A stretch of DNA of 64,000 nt from positions 434,001 through 498,000 of the forward strand of contig NZ_JANUEM010000002.1 in assembly GCF_024809855.1 (NCBI RefSeq), written 5' to 3'. Position numbers and translations under genes: made by a program. Positions 46,748 through 56,042 of this stretch are shown here, piece by piece. Source of the DNA: Rheinheimera pacifica (GTDB lineage Bacteria > Pseudomonadota > Gammaproteobacteria > Enterobacterales > Alteromonadaceae). The notes below the pieces were generated by a model. That model ran no database searches. It saw nothing but the letters and a program-made list of their open reading frames with translations, and was not told the DNA's origin. Position 1 is the stretch's first letter, and every line of letters begins with the position of its first letter.

Positions 46748-48802
46748 TCAGGTTAATTCATCGGCAATGCTGGCGGGCAGTAGCGTGTTATTGCAGCTAA
46801 GTTCAATATTGCCCAGCCGGATCGCATTGAGTAAGTCTTGCCGTACCATATTGCTGTGCCATTCACAAGCTCTGGCCGTTTTACCGTGCAATGCAAGTAA
46901 CCAAAGCTGCTGCTGTGGCGGCAAAGTCGCTGCCAGCGCCCAGCTTAGCCAGAAGGCTTCAGGCAGGCTGTTAAGTTCAGCCAGTTGCCAGGGGGTATCT
47001 GATAACTGCTGCAATGCCAGCCGTAAACTGATAAAGGGCTGGCTGGCAAAACGCTCCGGCAGTAACGCCTGTAGCTGTGCTGAAAACTGTTGTTGCAATG
47101 TTTTAGCCGTATCGTCATCGGTATGCAAAGCCAGCCATAGTACGTCATCGTTTACATAACTGGCGGTTAGCTGGCTACAATCCAGTTGTTGTATAAAAGT
47201 GTGTACTACCTGCTGTAAGCGTTGTTCACCAAATTGTAATTTCAGCTCTGTCACTGCCGCTGGCGCAAAAGCCATAAGGTGTAACGGGGTTTTTGCTGCC
47301 TGATGTTGCGCGCGCTGACAAAAGTTATGCCAGCCGGGAGAGGCGGGTTTCACCGTATTTTGCACCACAGGTTTACGCCATTGCCGCCAGATTACAACAA
47401 ACACCGCTACCAGCAACAACAGCAGTATTACCAGCGCCAGCAGTTGGCTATAGCGTTGGTGCTGCTGTAATTGCTGTTGCAGCTGTGTCCGTTCAGTTTG
47501 GTGTTGGCTGGCAGCTGCCACCTGGCTCAGGCCGTTATTAATTAAATCCAGCTGCAGTTTATTTTGTTCGGTAAATTGCTCAAAACGCAGGATACTGGCT
47601 TGCTGCATACTGGTGTAAGCCAGTTGCCAGTTACCCTGATGTGCTGCCAGTTTAGCTACCAGCTCGTTGTAGCGGTATTGTAAGTAAGCTGCCGATTGCG
47701 GAATATGCGGCAGCAGTTCTGCTATCAGGCTATTGGCATCGGCGAATTGCTGACGGCGGAACAGTAGCTCTGCTAAAGCCAGGCTGCTTTCATGCAGGTA
47801 AGTTTGTACGTTTTGCTGGCGGAATAATTGCAAAGCGTTATTAAAATACTGTAGTGCCAGCTCATCATCTTGTTGTAGCACTGCCAGCCGGCCAAGGCCC
47901 TGTAGCGCCATGCCTACCCGGAGTATGTCATCCTGCTGCCTGGCCAGTGTCAGCGCTTCGTTCAGATATTGGCTGGCCTGCTCTGCAGTAGCGGTATCTT
48001 CCAGGTAGGTTTCGCCGATAAACAGCAGGGTATGGGTATAGTTGGAGTGGCGCTGTAGTTTCTGATAACGCTGTTTTGCCTGCAGCAAGTGAGCCAGAGC
48101 ATTTGTATGGTCTTCAATTTTGCGGTACGCCATGCCGAGACGAAAGTGAATAGAGGCCAGTGCTTCGTCATCCTCTAACCGGGTGGCCAGTTGCAATGCC
48201 AGATTAAGATTTTGATAAGCCTGGTTATAGGCATTGTTTTGCAGTGCCAGCCGACCCAGTGTAATGCGTGCTTTAAGTTCAGCCTCAGGCTGTTCTCCGG
48301 TTAATGCCAGTTCCAGACTGCGCTCGGCATAAGGAATGGCTTTTTGCACATGCCCCAACTGATTGTAAGCCTGCGCAAAGTTTTGCAGTATATCGCTGTA
48401 CAGTTGCAGGCTAAACGGATCGGTATCGTTTTGCAGTACTGATTCAGCCCGTTCTAACTGGGTAATGGCAATGGCGGTATCGCGGTATAAAATACCGTAG
48501 ATTTGTGCTTTTAATAAGTACGCCTGCGCTTGCATATATGGCATAGCCGGGCTTTGCAGCACGCGCTCAGCGGCATCCATGGCGGCATCTTTATTTCGCA
48601 TGCGTAACTGCGTTAAACCCAGCACCAGCCAGTCTTCACTGTTAAATGAGGCTGTTGGTTGCGACAGCAACTGGTTGCTGACCTGTTCGGCATTGCTGCT
48701 GGCCTCATTCAGACGCAATTGCAAGCGCTCAGAAGCCTGTGCTGTATATGACAACACTATGTATAACAAAGCGATATACAGCAGGGCAGTACGTATTGGC
48801 AT
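46748..48802 (-). CDS. TPR membrane protein with a degenerate GGDEF-like C-terminus
   Basis: 684-residue protein with a signal or anchor segment (about 1-22), about ten tetratricopeptide repeats in the periplasm (about 50-400), a glutamine-rich coiled coil, a transmembrane helix (about 455-472, LLALVILLLLLVAVFVVIW) and a cytoplasmic domain. The latter (LQFGEQRLQQVVHTFIQQL ... VNDDVLWLALHTDD) has the helix-strand pattern of a GGDEF domain, with the signature loop changed to VNDDV, so catalysis is not expected. The TPR-TM-GGDEF layout is known in marine gammaproteobacteria; a degenerate cyclase is my inference. Confidence 0.65.
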   Translation of the reverse strand: MPIRTALLYIALLYIVLSYTAQASERLQLRLNEASSNAEQVSNQLLSQPTASFNSEDWLVLGLTQLRMRNKDAAMDAAERVLQSPAMPYMQAQAYLLKAQIYGILYRDTAIAITQLERAESVLQNDTDPFSLQLYSDILQNFAQAYNQLGHVQKAIPYAERSLELALTGEQPEAELKARITLGRLALQNNAYNQAYQNLNLALQLATRLEDDEALASIHFRLGMAYRKIEDHTNALAHLLQAKQRYQKLQRHSNYTHTLLFIGETYLEDTATAEQASQYLNEALTLARQQDDILRVGMALQGLGRLAVLQQDDELALQYFNNALQLFRQQNVQTYLHESSLALAELLFRRQQFADANSLIAELLPHIPQSAAYLQYRYNELVAKLAAHQGNWQLAYTSMQQASILRFEQFTEQNKLQLDLINNGLSQVAAASQHQTERTQLQQQLQQHQRYSQLLALVILLLLLVAVFVVIWRQWRKPVVQNTVKPASPGWHNFCQRAQHQAAKTPLHLMAFAPAAVTELKLQFGEQRLQQVVHTFIQQLDCSQLTASYVNDDVLWLALHTDDDTAKTLQQQFSAQLQALLPERFASQPFISLRLALQQLSDTPWQLAELNSLPEAFWLSWALAATLPPQQQLWLLALHGKTARACEWHSNMVRQDLLNAIRLGNIELSCNNTLLPASIADELT

Positions 48803-48855
48803 AATAATAACTATTTTTATTTTTATGGCAGTTTAGCCTTATTTAATTCCGGCAG

Positions 48856-49806
48856 CTACACCTGATGCCGTGGGTTGCCTTGTAGAAAGGCCTGAATATT
48901 ATCAGCCAGTTGTATCACCATGCGCTGGCGGGCTTCAGCACTGGCCCAGGCCATATGGGGGCTGATAAGCAGGTTGGGTAAATTGGCGCGGATCAGTATA
49001 TTGTCCGGTGCTGGTGGCTCCTGTGTTAACACATCCAGCGCCGCGCCGCCCAAAGTACCGTTTTGCAAAGCGTCAAGCAGTGCTTCTTCATCAATCAGGC
49101 CACCACGGGCAGTGTTAATAAGCAGAGCGTTAGGTTTTACTGCGGCAAAAACCTCAGCGTTAAACAGCTTGGTAGTGGCTGTTGTCAGCGGGCAGTGCAG
49201 TGAGATAACATCGGCTTGTGCCAGGGCGTCGGTAAAGGGCACTCTGCCCGGACGACAGGACGCTGCGCCTGGCTGCTCGGCAATAATCAGTTGCATACCA
49301 AATGCCCTTGCCAGTGCAGCACTGGCCTGACCCAGAGCGCCATAGCCTACGACGACAAAGTTCTTATTCGCCAGTTCAGTTACCGGGTAATCCAGCAAAC
49401 AAAAGTGTTTACTCCGGCTCCAGTTACCTTGTAGTACGGCATGATGATATTGCTGAACTTTGTTGGTAAGTTGCAGTAAAAGTGCAAAAACATGTTGTGG
49501 TACAGCAGTATCGGCATAACCGCGCACATTACAGACAGTAATACCCAACTGGCGGGCTGCTGCAACATCGACATTGTTTACTCCGGTAGCGGCAACGCAA
49601 ATCAGCTTTAAGCCGGATAAGGCCTGCAGCATGGTGGCTGTCAGTTCTACCTTATTCACAATGACAATACTGGCTTGTTGCAAGCGGCTGACGACCTGCT
49701 GTGGCGAAGTGTGCGGATAACACTGCAGGGTTACAGTACTGCTGTGTAGCGGCGATAAGTCGGCATCGCCCATAGTGTCTGCATCAAGAAAAACTATATT
49801 GTGCAT
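48856..49806 (-). CDS. D-2-hydroxyacid dehydrogenase (glycerate/hydroxypyruvate type)
   Basis: 316-residue NAD(P)-dependent dehydrogenase. The Rossmann motif VGYGALGQASAALARAFGM (about residues 153-171), catalytic Arg234 (NTARGGLIDEEALL), the Glu in ALDVLTQEPP and the His in ISPHMAWAS form the expected active site. The CVAATGVNNVDVAAARQLGI segment is typical of glycerate/hydroxypyruvate reductases, but the substrate is not certain. Confidence 0.88.
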   Translation of the reverse strand: MHNIVFLDADTMGDADLSPLHSSTVTLQCYPHTSPQQVVSRLQQASIVIVNKVELTATMLQALSGLKLICVAATGVNNVDVAAARQLGITVCNVRGYADTAVPQHVFALLLQLTNKVQQYHHAVLQGNWSRSKHFCLLDYPVTELANKNFVVVGYGALGQASAALARAFGMQLIIAEQPGAASCRPGRVPFTDALAQADVISLHCPLTTATTKLFNAEVFAAVKPNALLINTARGGLIDEEALLDALQNGTLGGAALDVLTQEPPAPDNILIRANLPNLLISPHMAWASAEARQRMVIQLADNIQAFLQGNPRHQV

Positions 49807-49950
49807 AATAGTGTCCTGTTAAAGCGGCCGTTGTTATTGTTCCGGCGCGTTATACCAGCGCTTTGGCGAGAGGTAAACGGTTCTGCTGCTGAATTATGCT
49901 AAAGTCGCATGCAAATAGTTTCCCCTATCTTATAGTTTGGAGCCTGGCTA

Positions 49951-50190
49951 ATGTTTCCAATGCGTTTTCAGCCGTTTATTTTTGCGTTTATTATGTCTGG
50001 TTTTATGGCATTTCTAATGTCAGGCATTTTAACATTTATTAATCTGGGCTGGTTTGATGCTTTTATCAGTGCCTGGCTTAAAGCCTATTTGTATGCCCAT
50101 GCTTGTGCTTTTCCGCTGGTATTTATTTTTGCGCCATTAAGCCGCAAGATCACGGCAAAACTGGTTAAAGCTGATACCAGCGTTGTGTAA
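49951..50190 (+). CDS. DUF2798 small inner-membrane protein
   Basis: 79-residue protein with two transmembrane helices (about 10-30 and 45-65) and the family pattern FAFIMSGFMAFLMSGILTFINLG...AWLKAYLYAHACAFPLVFIFAPLSRKI. DUF2798 proteins are small membrane proteins of unknown function. A TTTGGAG site lies upstream. It is convergent with the GGDEF-EAL gene. Confidence 0.8.
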   Translation: MFPMRFQPFIFAFIMSGFMAFLMSGILTFINLGWFDAFISAWLKAYLYAHACAFPLVFIFAPLSRKITAKLVKADTSVV

Positions 50191-50202
50191 CAGTGTGCCG
50201 TA

Positions 50203-52539
50203 TTATTTAACGGCTTGAGCATTAAGCCAGTGCGGATGAAGGCTGTTATATTGCTGTAACCAGGTTACAAAGGCCTCACCATGCAGCGGCCGGGAAAAAT
50301 AATAACCCTGTACTTTATCACAACCACATTGTTGCAGTTTAGCCAGCCCGGCCTGGTTTTCCAGGCCTTCTGCGGTAACAACAAAACCCAGGCTATGCGC
50401 CAGTTGTGTTGTCGCGGTAACGATCAGGGCATCATTGCTGTTATGGTCGATATCTTTGACAAAAGCCCGGTCAATTTTAAGCTCATGCACTGGCAATTGC
50501 TTCAGATAGGCCAAAGATGACTGGCCGGTACCAAAATCGTCAATCGCCAGCGTAATCCCCAGGCTACGTATACGTTGCAGCTGAGTTATTACTGTTGCCG
50601 TATCCTGCATAATAGCGCTTTCGGTAACCTCCAGCGCGAGTGCTGCAGCGCTTAACTGGTACTGTTGTAGTTGGGCATTTATATTGTCGGCTAAGGCCGG
50701 GTTTAGCAGATCATATACCGACAGGTTTACCGCTATTTGCAGGTGTAGCCCCTGTTGCTGCCATTTTGCTGTTTGCGCTATGACCTGTTGCAACATCCAG
50801 TCCGAAATCAGGCTGATATTGCCTGAATGCTCTGCCAGGCGAATAAACTCGTCCGGAGCAATCAGGCCCAATTTGGGGTGCTGCCAGCGGATCAGCGCTT
50901 CTGCACTGTGGCACTGCTGCGAAGCAAGATCGATTTTGGGTTGGTACACGGCATAAAACTGGCCATTGTGCAGAGCCTCGGGCAGGTCGCGGATCAACAT
51001 CAGTTCACGCTGGTGGCTTTCATCCTGGCCTTGCAGGTAAATAGCTGTGCGTTGTGGTGTCAGCCGGGCGTTGTCCAGTGCAATATCTACCCGGCGCAGG
51101 GCATCGTTAACGTTGCTTTGCTGGCAGAAAAAGTGATACATGCCAATACAGATTTTCAGATTAATTTGCGTGTCAGCTAACTGGTAACCTTCGCCCAAAG
51201 CCGCCAGCTTGGCGCGCATCTGGCCTTCGGTTAATAAGATGTTGTATACCAGTAAAAACTCATCCCCCCCGAGCCGGGCCAGCATTACCGGCATTTCCGG
51301 GCCCAGTTTTAACCGCCGGGCCAACTGTTGCAGCAAGATATCGCCATTACTAAACCCCAGTACATCATTAATATGTTTAAATTGCTGAATATTAATTTGC
51401 AGCAGGCTGCCATCGCTGTTGGCCAACAGTGATGGCAATAAACGTTCTACAGCGGTGCGGTTATACAAACCAGTCAGTGAGTCGTGTTCGGCATGAAACT
51501 GCAGTTGTTGTTCGCGCTGACGGATATCATGCTGCATAGCGCTAAGGGTACGGCTAAGTAAGGCTACTTCATCGTTACCCCTTACCGGAATGGTTTCGTC
51601 AAACCCCTGGCCGATACGCCGGGCAAAATAACTCAGCGCTTTTAGAGGTTGGGTAATGCTGCGGGCAAAAATAATGCCTGCCAGCAGGGTGAGCGATAAC
51701 GCTGCGCCGAAAATAAGCAGTAGTTGATGGCGAAACTGCTGATAACTGCTAAGCCAGCGTTGATTAGACAAATGCTGTATTGCCCAGAGCTGCTGTTGCT
51801 TATCGAGCGGCATAGCCTGCGAAATATAATCTTGTTGCGGATTAGTGTGGGGTTTACCTGCTTTATTAATCAGCGTATCAAGCAATGCCGGCAGTTGTAG
51901 CTGATGCGGGTTATCTAGTGTGGAAGTATAAAGCTGATAGCCTTGCGGCTGTTCTGCAACAAAGCTGATATCCAGATCAGTTATGCCGCGAATTTGTGTT
52001 GCCAGAGTACTATCAAGCGGAAAGCCCATACCAACCCAGGCAATTAATGCCGGTGCTCTTACCGGTGCCAGCACCAGTTGATAGGGCTGGCCAGCCAGGT
52101 GCAAAATATCGTTTACCGCAGCGGTATTATGGCCTAGCGTTTGTTGAAATAACGGTGCTATATCAGTAGTTTTGATCGTGTTATCTGAGCTAGCCAGCAA
52201 AGTACCGTCGGGTGATAGTAGTAGGGTAAGGCTGGCATTAATACGGTTGCCGTGGTTAGCCAACACTGATTCTATGGTGTCCTGCTCTGCAGTGGCAACC
52301 GCGCGGCGAAAGCCAAAGTCGGTAGCCAGAATTTGCACACTGCTGCTTAACTGACTGGCTCTGTTATTCAGTGCTTCACCCAGTACTTTACCGGCCACAT
52401 TGAGAATATGCCCGGCCTGTAATTCACTGTCACGTTTCATCGTGTTCAGTGTGGCTAACCCGGTAGCTGTTGCCAGCAGGCTTAACAATACCAACAGAAT
52501 CAGTATTAGTTTGGTGCGTAATGAGCTGAATGTCATCAA
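50203..52539 (-). CDS. Membrane-bound GGDEF-EAL protein (c-di-GMP turnover)
   Basis: 778-residue bifunctional-type c-di-GMP protein: TM1 (about 8-30), a periplasmic double-Cache-like region, TM2 (about 272-294), HAMP, GGDEF domain (GGDEF at 424-428) and EAL domain (EAL at 547-549). The EAL active site looks intact (NLSVYD, EVTES, DDFGTGQSSL, KIDRAFV, EGLE). In the GGDEF domain the metal-binding DxD of the first strand reads NIQ (INIQQFKHINDVLG), so cyclase activity is doubtful and the protein may act mainly as a phosphodiesterase. Two tandem ATG codons at the start. Confidence 0.92.
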   Translation of the reverse strand: MMTFSSLRTKLILILLVLLSLLATATGLATLNTMKRDSELQAGHILNVAGKVLGEALNNRASQLSSSVQILATDFGFRRAVATAEQDTIESVLANHGNRINASLTLLLSPDGTLLASSDNTIKTTDIAPLFQQTLGHNTAAVNDILHLAGQPYQLVLAPVRAPALIAWVGMGFPLDSTLATQIRGITDLDISFVAEQPQGYQLYTSTLDNPHQLQLPALLDTLINKAGKPHTNPQQDYISQAMPLDKQQQLWAIQHLSNQRWLSSYQQFRHQLLLIFGAALSLTLLAGIIFARSITQPLKALSYFARRIGQGFDETIPVRGNDEVALLSRTLSAMQHDIRQREQQLQFHAEHDSLTGLYNRTAVERLLPSLLANSDGSLLQINIQQFKHINDVLGFSNGDILLQQLARRLKLGPEMPVMLARLGGDEFLLVYNILLTEGQMRAKLAALGEGYQLADTQINLKICIGMYHFFCQQSNVNDALRRVDIALDNARLTPQRTAIYLQGQDESHQRELMLIRDLPEALHNGQFYAVYQPKIDLASQQCHSAEALIRWQHPKLGLIAPDEFIRLAEHSGNISLISDWMLQQVIAQTAKWQQQGLHLQIAVNLSVYDLLNPALADNINAQLQQYQLSAAALALEVTESAIMQDTATVITQLQRIRSLGITLAIDDFGTGQSSLAYLKQLPVHELKIDRAFVKDIDHNSNDALIVTATTQLAHSLGFVVTAEGLENQAGLAKLQQCGCDKVQGYYFSRPLHGEAFVTWLQQYNSLHPHWLNAQAVK

Positions 52540-52730
52540 AGCTTAACTATGTTTATTAAAACAACAGTAAAGTTCAGCAAAACAGTACTGCGAACAGCAG
52601 CACCACAACGGAAGAATAAGGCATAATGCTGGATACCAAATTAAAAACTTAATTAACAATAGCAATAAGCCAGAGCGTGCTCAAATAAAACTGGCAACAC
52701 AGTAGCGCTAATGAGACGGACAGATATCAA

Positions 52731-55007
52731 ATGAAGACGGGCTTAGGTATACAACTGGCATTGTTACTGCTGATGATGACTTTATATTGCAGCCCTGCTG
52801 CTAAGGCTGCTGATATTTGCCAGCAAGCCAGGCAGCAGCAACGGCCTTGCGTAGCATTGGTGCTTGGTGGTGGGGGGGCCCGAGGTGGTGCACATTTGGG
52901 TGTTATTGAGCAACTGGAGCGTCAGCAAATACCGGTTGATCTTGTGGTGGGCACCAGTATTGGTGCTTTTATTGGTGGTTTGTATGCCAGCGGCCATAGC
53001 GCCAGCGAAATTGCGGCCCGGCTGGAAAATACGCCCTGGGCTGATGGCTTTCGTGATCGGGTATACCGTGATGAAATGCCGCTGCGGCGCAAACATAAAA
53101 GCGACGACTTACCGGTAAATCTGGATTTGGGCGTATCGGAACAAGGCGTACGTTTACCCAAAGGGATTTTAAGCGGCCAGGCACTGGCAGAAATTCTGCA
53201 GGGCACCTTTGGTGCCTTTGCTAACCTGAAGCATTTTAATGATTTACCGGTGCCATTTCGCGCCGTGGCAACCGATTTACTCACCCAGGAAGAAGTTATT
53301 CTCAGCGATGGCAGCCTGGTTCAGGCTATTCAGGCATCCATGAGCCTTCCCGGTGTGGTGCGGCCGCTGGAGTTAAACGGTAAGTTGCTGGTAGATGGTG
53401 GCGTGGTAAACAACCTGCCCATCAGTGTGGCACGACAATTGGGCGTAGACCGTATTATTGCTGTTAGTATTGATTCGCCGCTTTTACGCCGCGAACAGAT
53501 GGAGTCAGCCTTTAGTGTTACAGAGCAACTAACCAGTTTTCTGGTACGGGCTGGGGTACAACAGCAAATGCAGTTGCTGACTGAACACGATCTGTTGTTG
53601 CAACCGGATCTGGTGAATATCAGCACACTGGATTTTGGCAATATCGCCCAGGCCGTGCAATCCGGGCGGCAAAGTGCCATTCGTTTTGTGCAGGCTCTGG
53701 CCGATTTCAGCCAGCCGCAAAGAATCTATCGTGAATGGTTCGGCCGGTTTGCCCAGGCCGATGATGCAGCTATTAAAATTGACCACATCAGCCTGCAAAA
53801 TGAATCGCGCCTCAGTGATGAGCTGTTACTGGCACGGCTGGAGCTGCACCCGGGCGATTTTTATACCGAGCGCAGTATCCGCCGTGGCTTACGCCAGATG
53901 TATGGTCTGGACACCTTTGAACGGGTTACCCAGCACCTTACTGTTGATGACAGCGGTGAAACTCTGTTAACCGTGCGGGCTGAAGAAAAAAGCTGGGGGC
54001 CGGGTTATATGAATTTCCGCCTGATGTTTGAAGATGATTTTCGCAATAATCATCAGTACCAACTGGCAGCCGGTTATACCCGCAGCAATCTGTCGCCCTG
54101 GGGTGCTGAGTGGCACTCAGAGCTGGCGCTTGGCAGCAATAAATACCTGCATACCGAACTCTACTGGCCGCTGGCCGACAGTGGTTTTTACACTGAAGCC
54201 AGTTATCATCACCGGCGTGATACCCAATCACTGCAAGATACCCAGGCGTTATCTGCCGGAGAACTGAAAAACACAGAAAACGGCCTGCTGTTAAGTGCCG
54301 GCTGGAATATCTCGGATCATGCCCGTCTGCAACTGGGCTGGGCCCTGCGCGATGGCAGATATCTGTTACCCAGCCTGTATGCCAGCCAACTGGGCAGCGA
54401 CACGGTAAGCTATCAGCGCTACGGGCCTGAGGTGCAGTTTATCTGGGACACACTGAACAGCCGCAGTTTTCCAACCCGTGGTATCCGCCTGGCCAGCAGC
54501 TATCGCTTTCTTAACGACGATGCTTTGGGCGCAGAGGTATCCAGCAAAAGCAGCAGTACCGAACTACTGGCTGCGAAAAGCTGGCAGCAGCATACGCTGC
54601 GTACCCGCTGGCGCTTTGATCATTACAACACTGACGATGACAGCTTTGCGCTGGAGCAGTTTAATCTGGGCGGTTTTCTGAATTTGTCCGGTTACCCGGC
54701 CGATTCACTGTTTGGCAGCCAGATCCAGTTTGGCAGTCTGGTGTATTTATACCGGTTAACTGAGCAGAAAATCTCATTTTTCAACGCCCCCCTGTATCTG
54801 GGCACCTCGCTGGAACGTGGCCGGGTACGTAAAGATCTGTTTGGCGCGTCAGGCGGCGCAGACGCTACCAACTGGCTATGGGCAGGTAGCGTATTTCTGG
54901 GCTGGGATACACCGCTGGGGCCGCTGTATTTTGGTGTCGGTATGGCCGAGCAGGGCGAGTCTGATTACTCTGATGCGGTATATTTATCCTTTGGTAAACA
55001 TTACTGA
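52731..55007 (+). CDS. Patatin-like phospholipase with C-terminal barrel (type Vd autotransporter)
   Basis: 758-residue exported protein: signal peptide (about 1-26), patatin lipase domain (about 38-240) with the oxyanion stretch GGGGARGGAHLG, nucleophile elbow GTSIG (about residue 75) and catalytic Asp in DGGVVNN, then a POTRA-like segment (IDHISLQNESRLSDELLLARLELHPGDFY) and a C-terminal beta-barrel of the Omp85/BamA type ending in an aromatic-rich strand (YLSFGKHY). This is the PlpD architecture: a secreted lipase that translocates through its own barrel. The Ser-Asp dyad is intact. Confidence 0.9.
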   Translation: MKTGLGIQLALLLLMMTLYCSPAAKAADICQQARQQQRPCVALVLGGGGARGGAHLGVIEQLERQQIPVDLVVGTSIGAFIGGLYASGHSASEIAARLENTPWADGFRDRVYRDEMPLRRKHKSDDLPVNLDLGVSEQGVRLPKGILSGQALAEILQGTFGAFANLKHFNDLPVPFRAVATDLLTQEEVILSDGSLVQAIQASMSLPGVVRPLELNGKLLVDGGVVNNLPISVARQLGVDRIIAVSIDSPLLRREQMESAFSVTEQLTSFLVRAGVQQQMQLLTEHDLLLQPDLVNISTLDFGNIAQAVQSGRQSAIRFVQALADFSQPQRIYREWFGRFAQADDAAIKIDHISLQNESRLSDELLLARLELHPGDFYTERSIRRGLRQMYGLDTFERVTQHLTVDDSGETLLTVRAEEKSWGPGYMNFRLMFEDDFRNNHQYQLAAGYTRSNLSPWGAEWHSELALGSNKYLHTELYWPLADSGFYTEASYHHRRDTQSLQDTQALSAGELKNTENGLLLSAGWNISDHARLQLGWALRDGRYLLPSLYASQLGSDTVSYQRYGPEVQFIWDTLNSRSFPTRGIRLASSYRFLNDDALGAEVSSKSSSTELLAAKSWQQHTLRTRWRFDHYNTDDDSFALEQFNLGGFLNLSGYPADSLFGSQIQFGSLVYLYRLTEQKISFFNAPLYLGTSLERGRVRKDLFGASGGADATNWLWAGSVFLGWDTPLGPLYFGVGMAEQGESDYSDAVYLSFGKHY

Positions 55008-55112
55008 AACCGGTTAATGCTAAAGGCTTACATATTTGCTCACACTTTGGCGTTGGAATAAAACGCTTTGCCGGTGATAAGCTTGCCACTAAGTTATTAA
55101 CAGGAACCCCAG

Positions 55113-56042
55113 ATGCAGTTAATTGTTACCGCGATTAATAAAGCCTACAGCTCGGTGCAGGCAGTTAAAAATGTCAGCTTCCATATTAACAGCGGCGAGA
55201 TTTTTGCTTTATTAGGCCCCAATGGCGCTGGTAAGTCTTCTATTATCCGTATGCTGGTTGGTATGACCAAACCTGACAGCGGCAGCATTATGATCAGCTA
55301 TCAGGAGCAGCATTACGATCATGTGCCACGCCGCCTGCTGGGGTATCTGCCGGAAGACAGAGGTCTGTACCCGGACAAAAGCATAGAAAAAAACTTGCTG
55401 TATCTGGCGCAATTACATGGTTTAAGCAAAAGCAAAGCCCTTACTGAAATGGAATACTGGCTGGACGTATTTGAACTGACCGCGCGGCGTCACGACGAGT
55501 TAAAACAGTTATCGAAGGGCAACCAGCAAAAGGTGCAACTGATTGCGGCGGTATTGCATCAGCCCGCACTGGTTATTCTGGACGAACCTTTCTCCGGGCT
55601 TGATCCGATAAACCAGGAAAAAGTTGTGCTGTTTTTACAGCAACTGAAAGCCAAAGGTATGACAGTGATCTTAAGTGCCCACCAGATGGCAATGGTAGAA
55701 AAACTGGCCGACCATATGCTGCTGATGGCACAGGGCCAGGTTGTACTGGCCGGAACCCTGCAGCAAATTCAGCAACAAAGCCAGAATCAGCGCCAGATGA
55801 AGGTAGGCTTTAGCAGCGAGGTAAACATGGCGCAGTTAGAGCAGCTGGACGCCATTGTCAGTGTGCAACAACTGCAGGCGCGGCATTATCTGCTCACGCT
55901 GGCAGAGCAGGCTAAGGTATCAGATTGTCTGAAGCTGTTGCTGCAATACGGCGAGCTGACTCAGGTAGAAATGCAGTCGGCTGATTTACATCAGCTCTAT
56001 CTGGCGGCAATGGCCAGGCACAAACCGGAGGCTGCAGCATGA
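55113..56042 (+). CDS. ABC transporter ATP-binding protein (NatA-like)
   Basis: 309-residue ATPase with Walker A GPNGAGKSS (about residues 35-43), signature LSKGNQQKVQ, Walker B VILDEPFSGLDP and switch His in LSAHQM. A C-terminal extension of about 90 residues (from about residue 220) is typical of NatA and related exporters. It overlaps the permease gene by four bases. Possible substrates include Na+ or a peptide/lipid; not resolvable here. Confidence 0.9.
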   Translation: MQLIVTAINKAYSSVQAVKNVSFHINSGEIFALLGPNGAGKSSIIRMLVGMTKPDSGSIMISYQEQHYDHVPRRLLGYLPEDRGLYPDKSIEKNLLYLAQLHGLSKSKALTEMEYWLDVFELTARRHDELKQLSKGNQQKVQLIAAVLHQPALVILDEPFSGLDPINQEKVVLFLQQLKAKGMTVILSAHQMAMVEKLADHMLLMAQGQVVLAGTLQQIQQQSQNQRQMKVGFSSEVNMAQLEQLDAIVSVQQLQARHYLLTLAEQAKVSDCLKLLLQYGELTQVEMQSADLHQLYLAAMARHKPEAAA

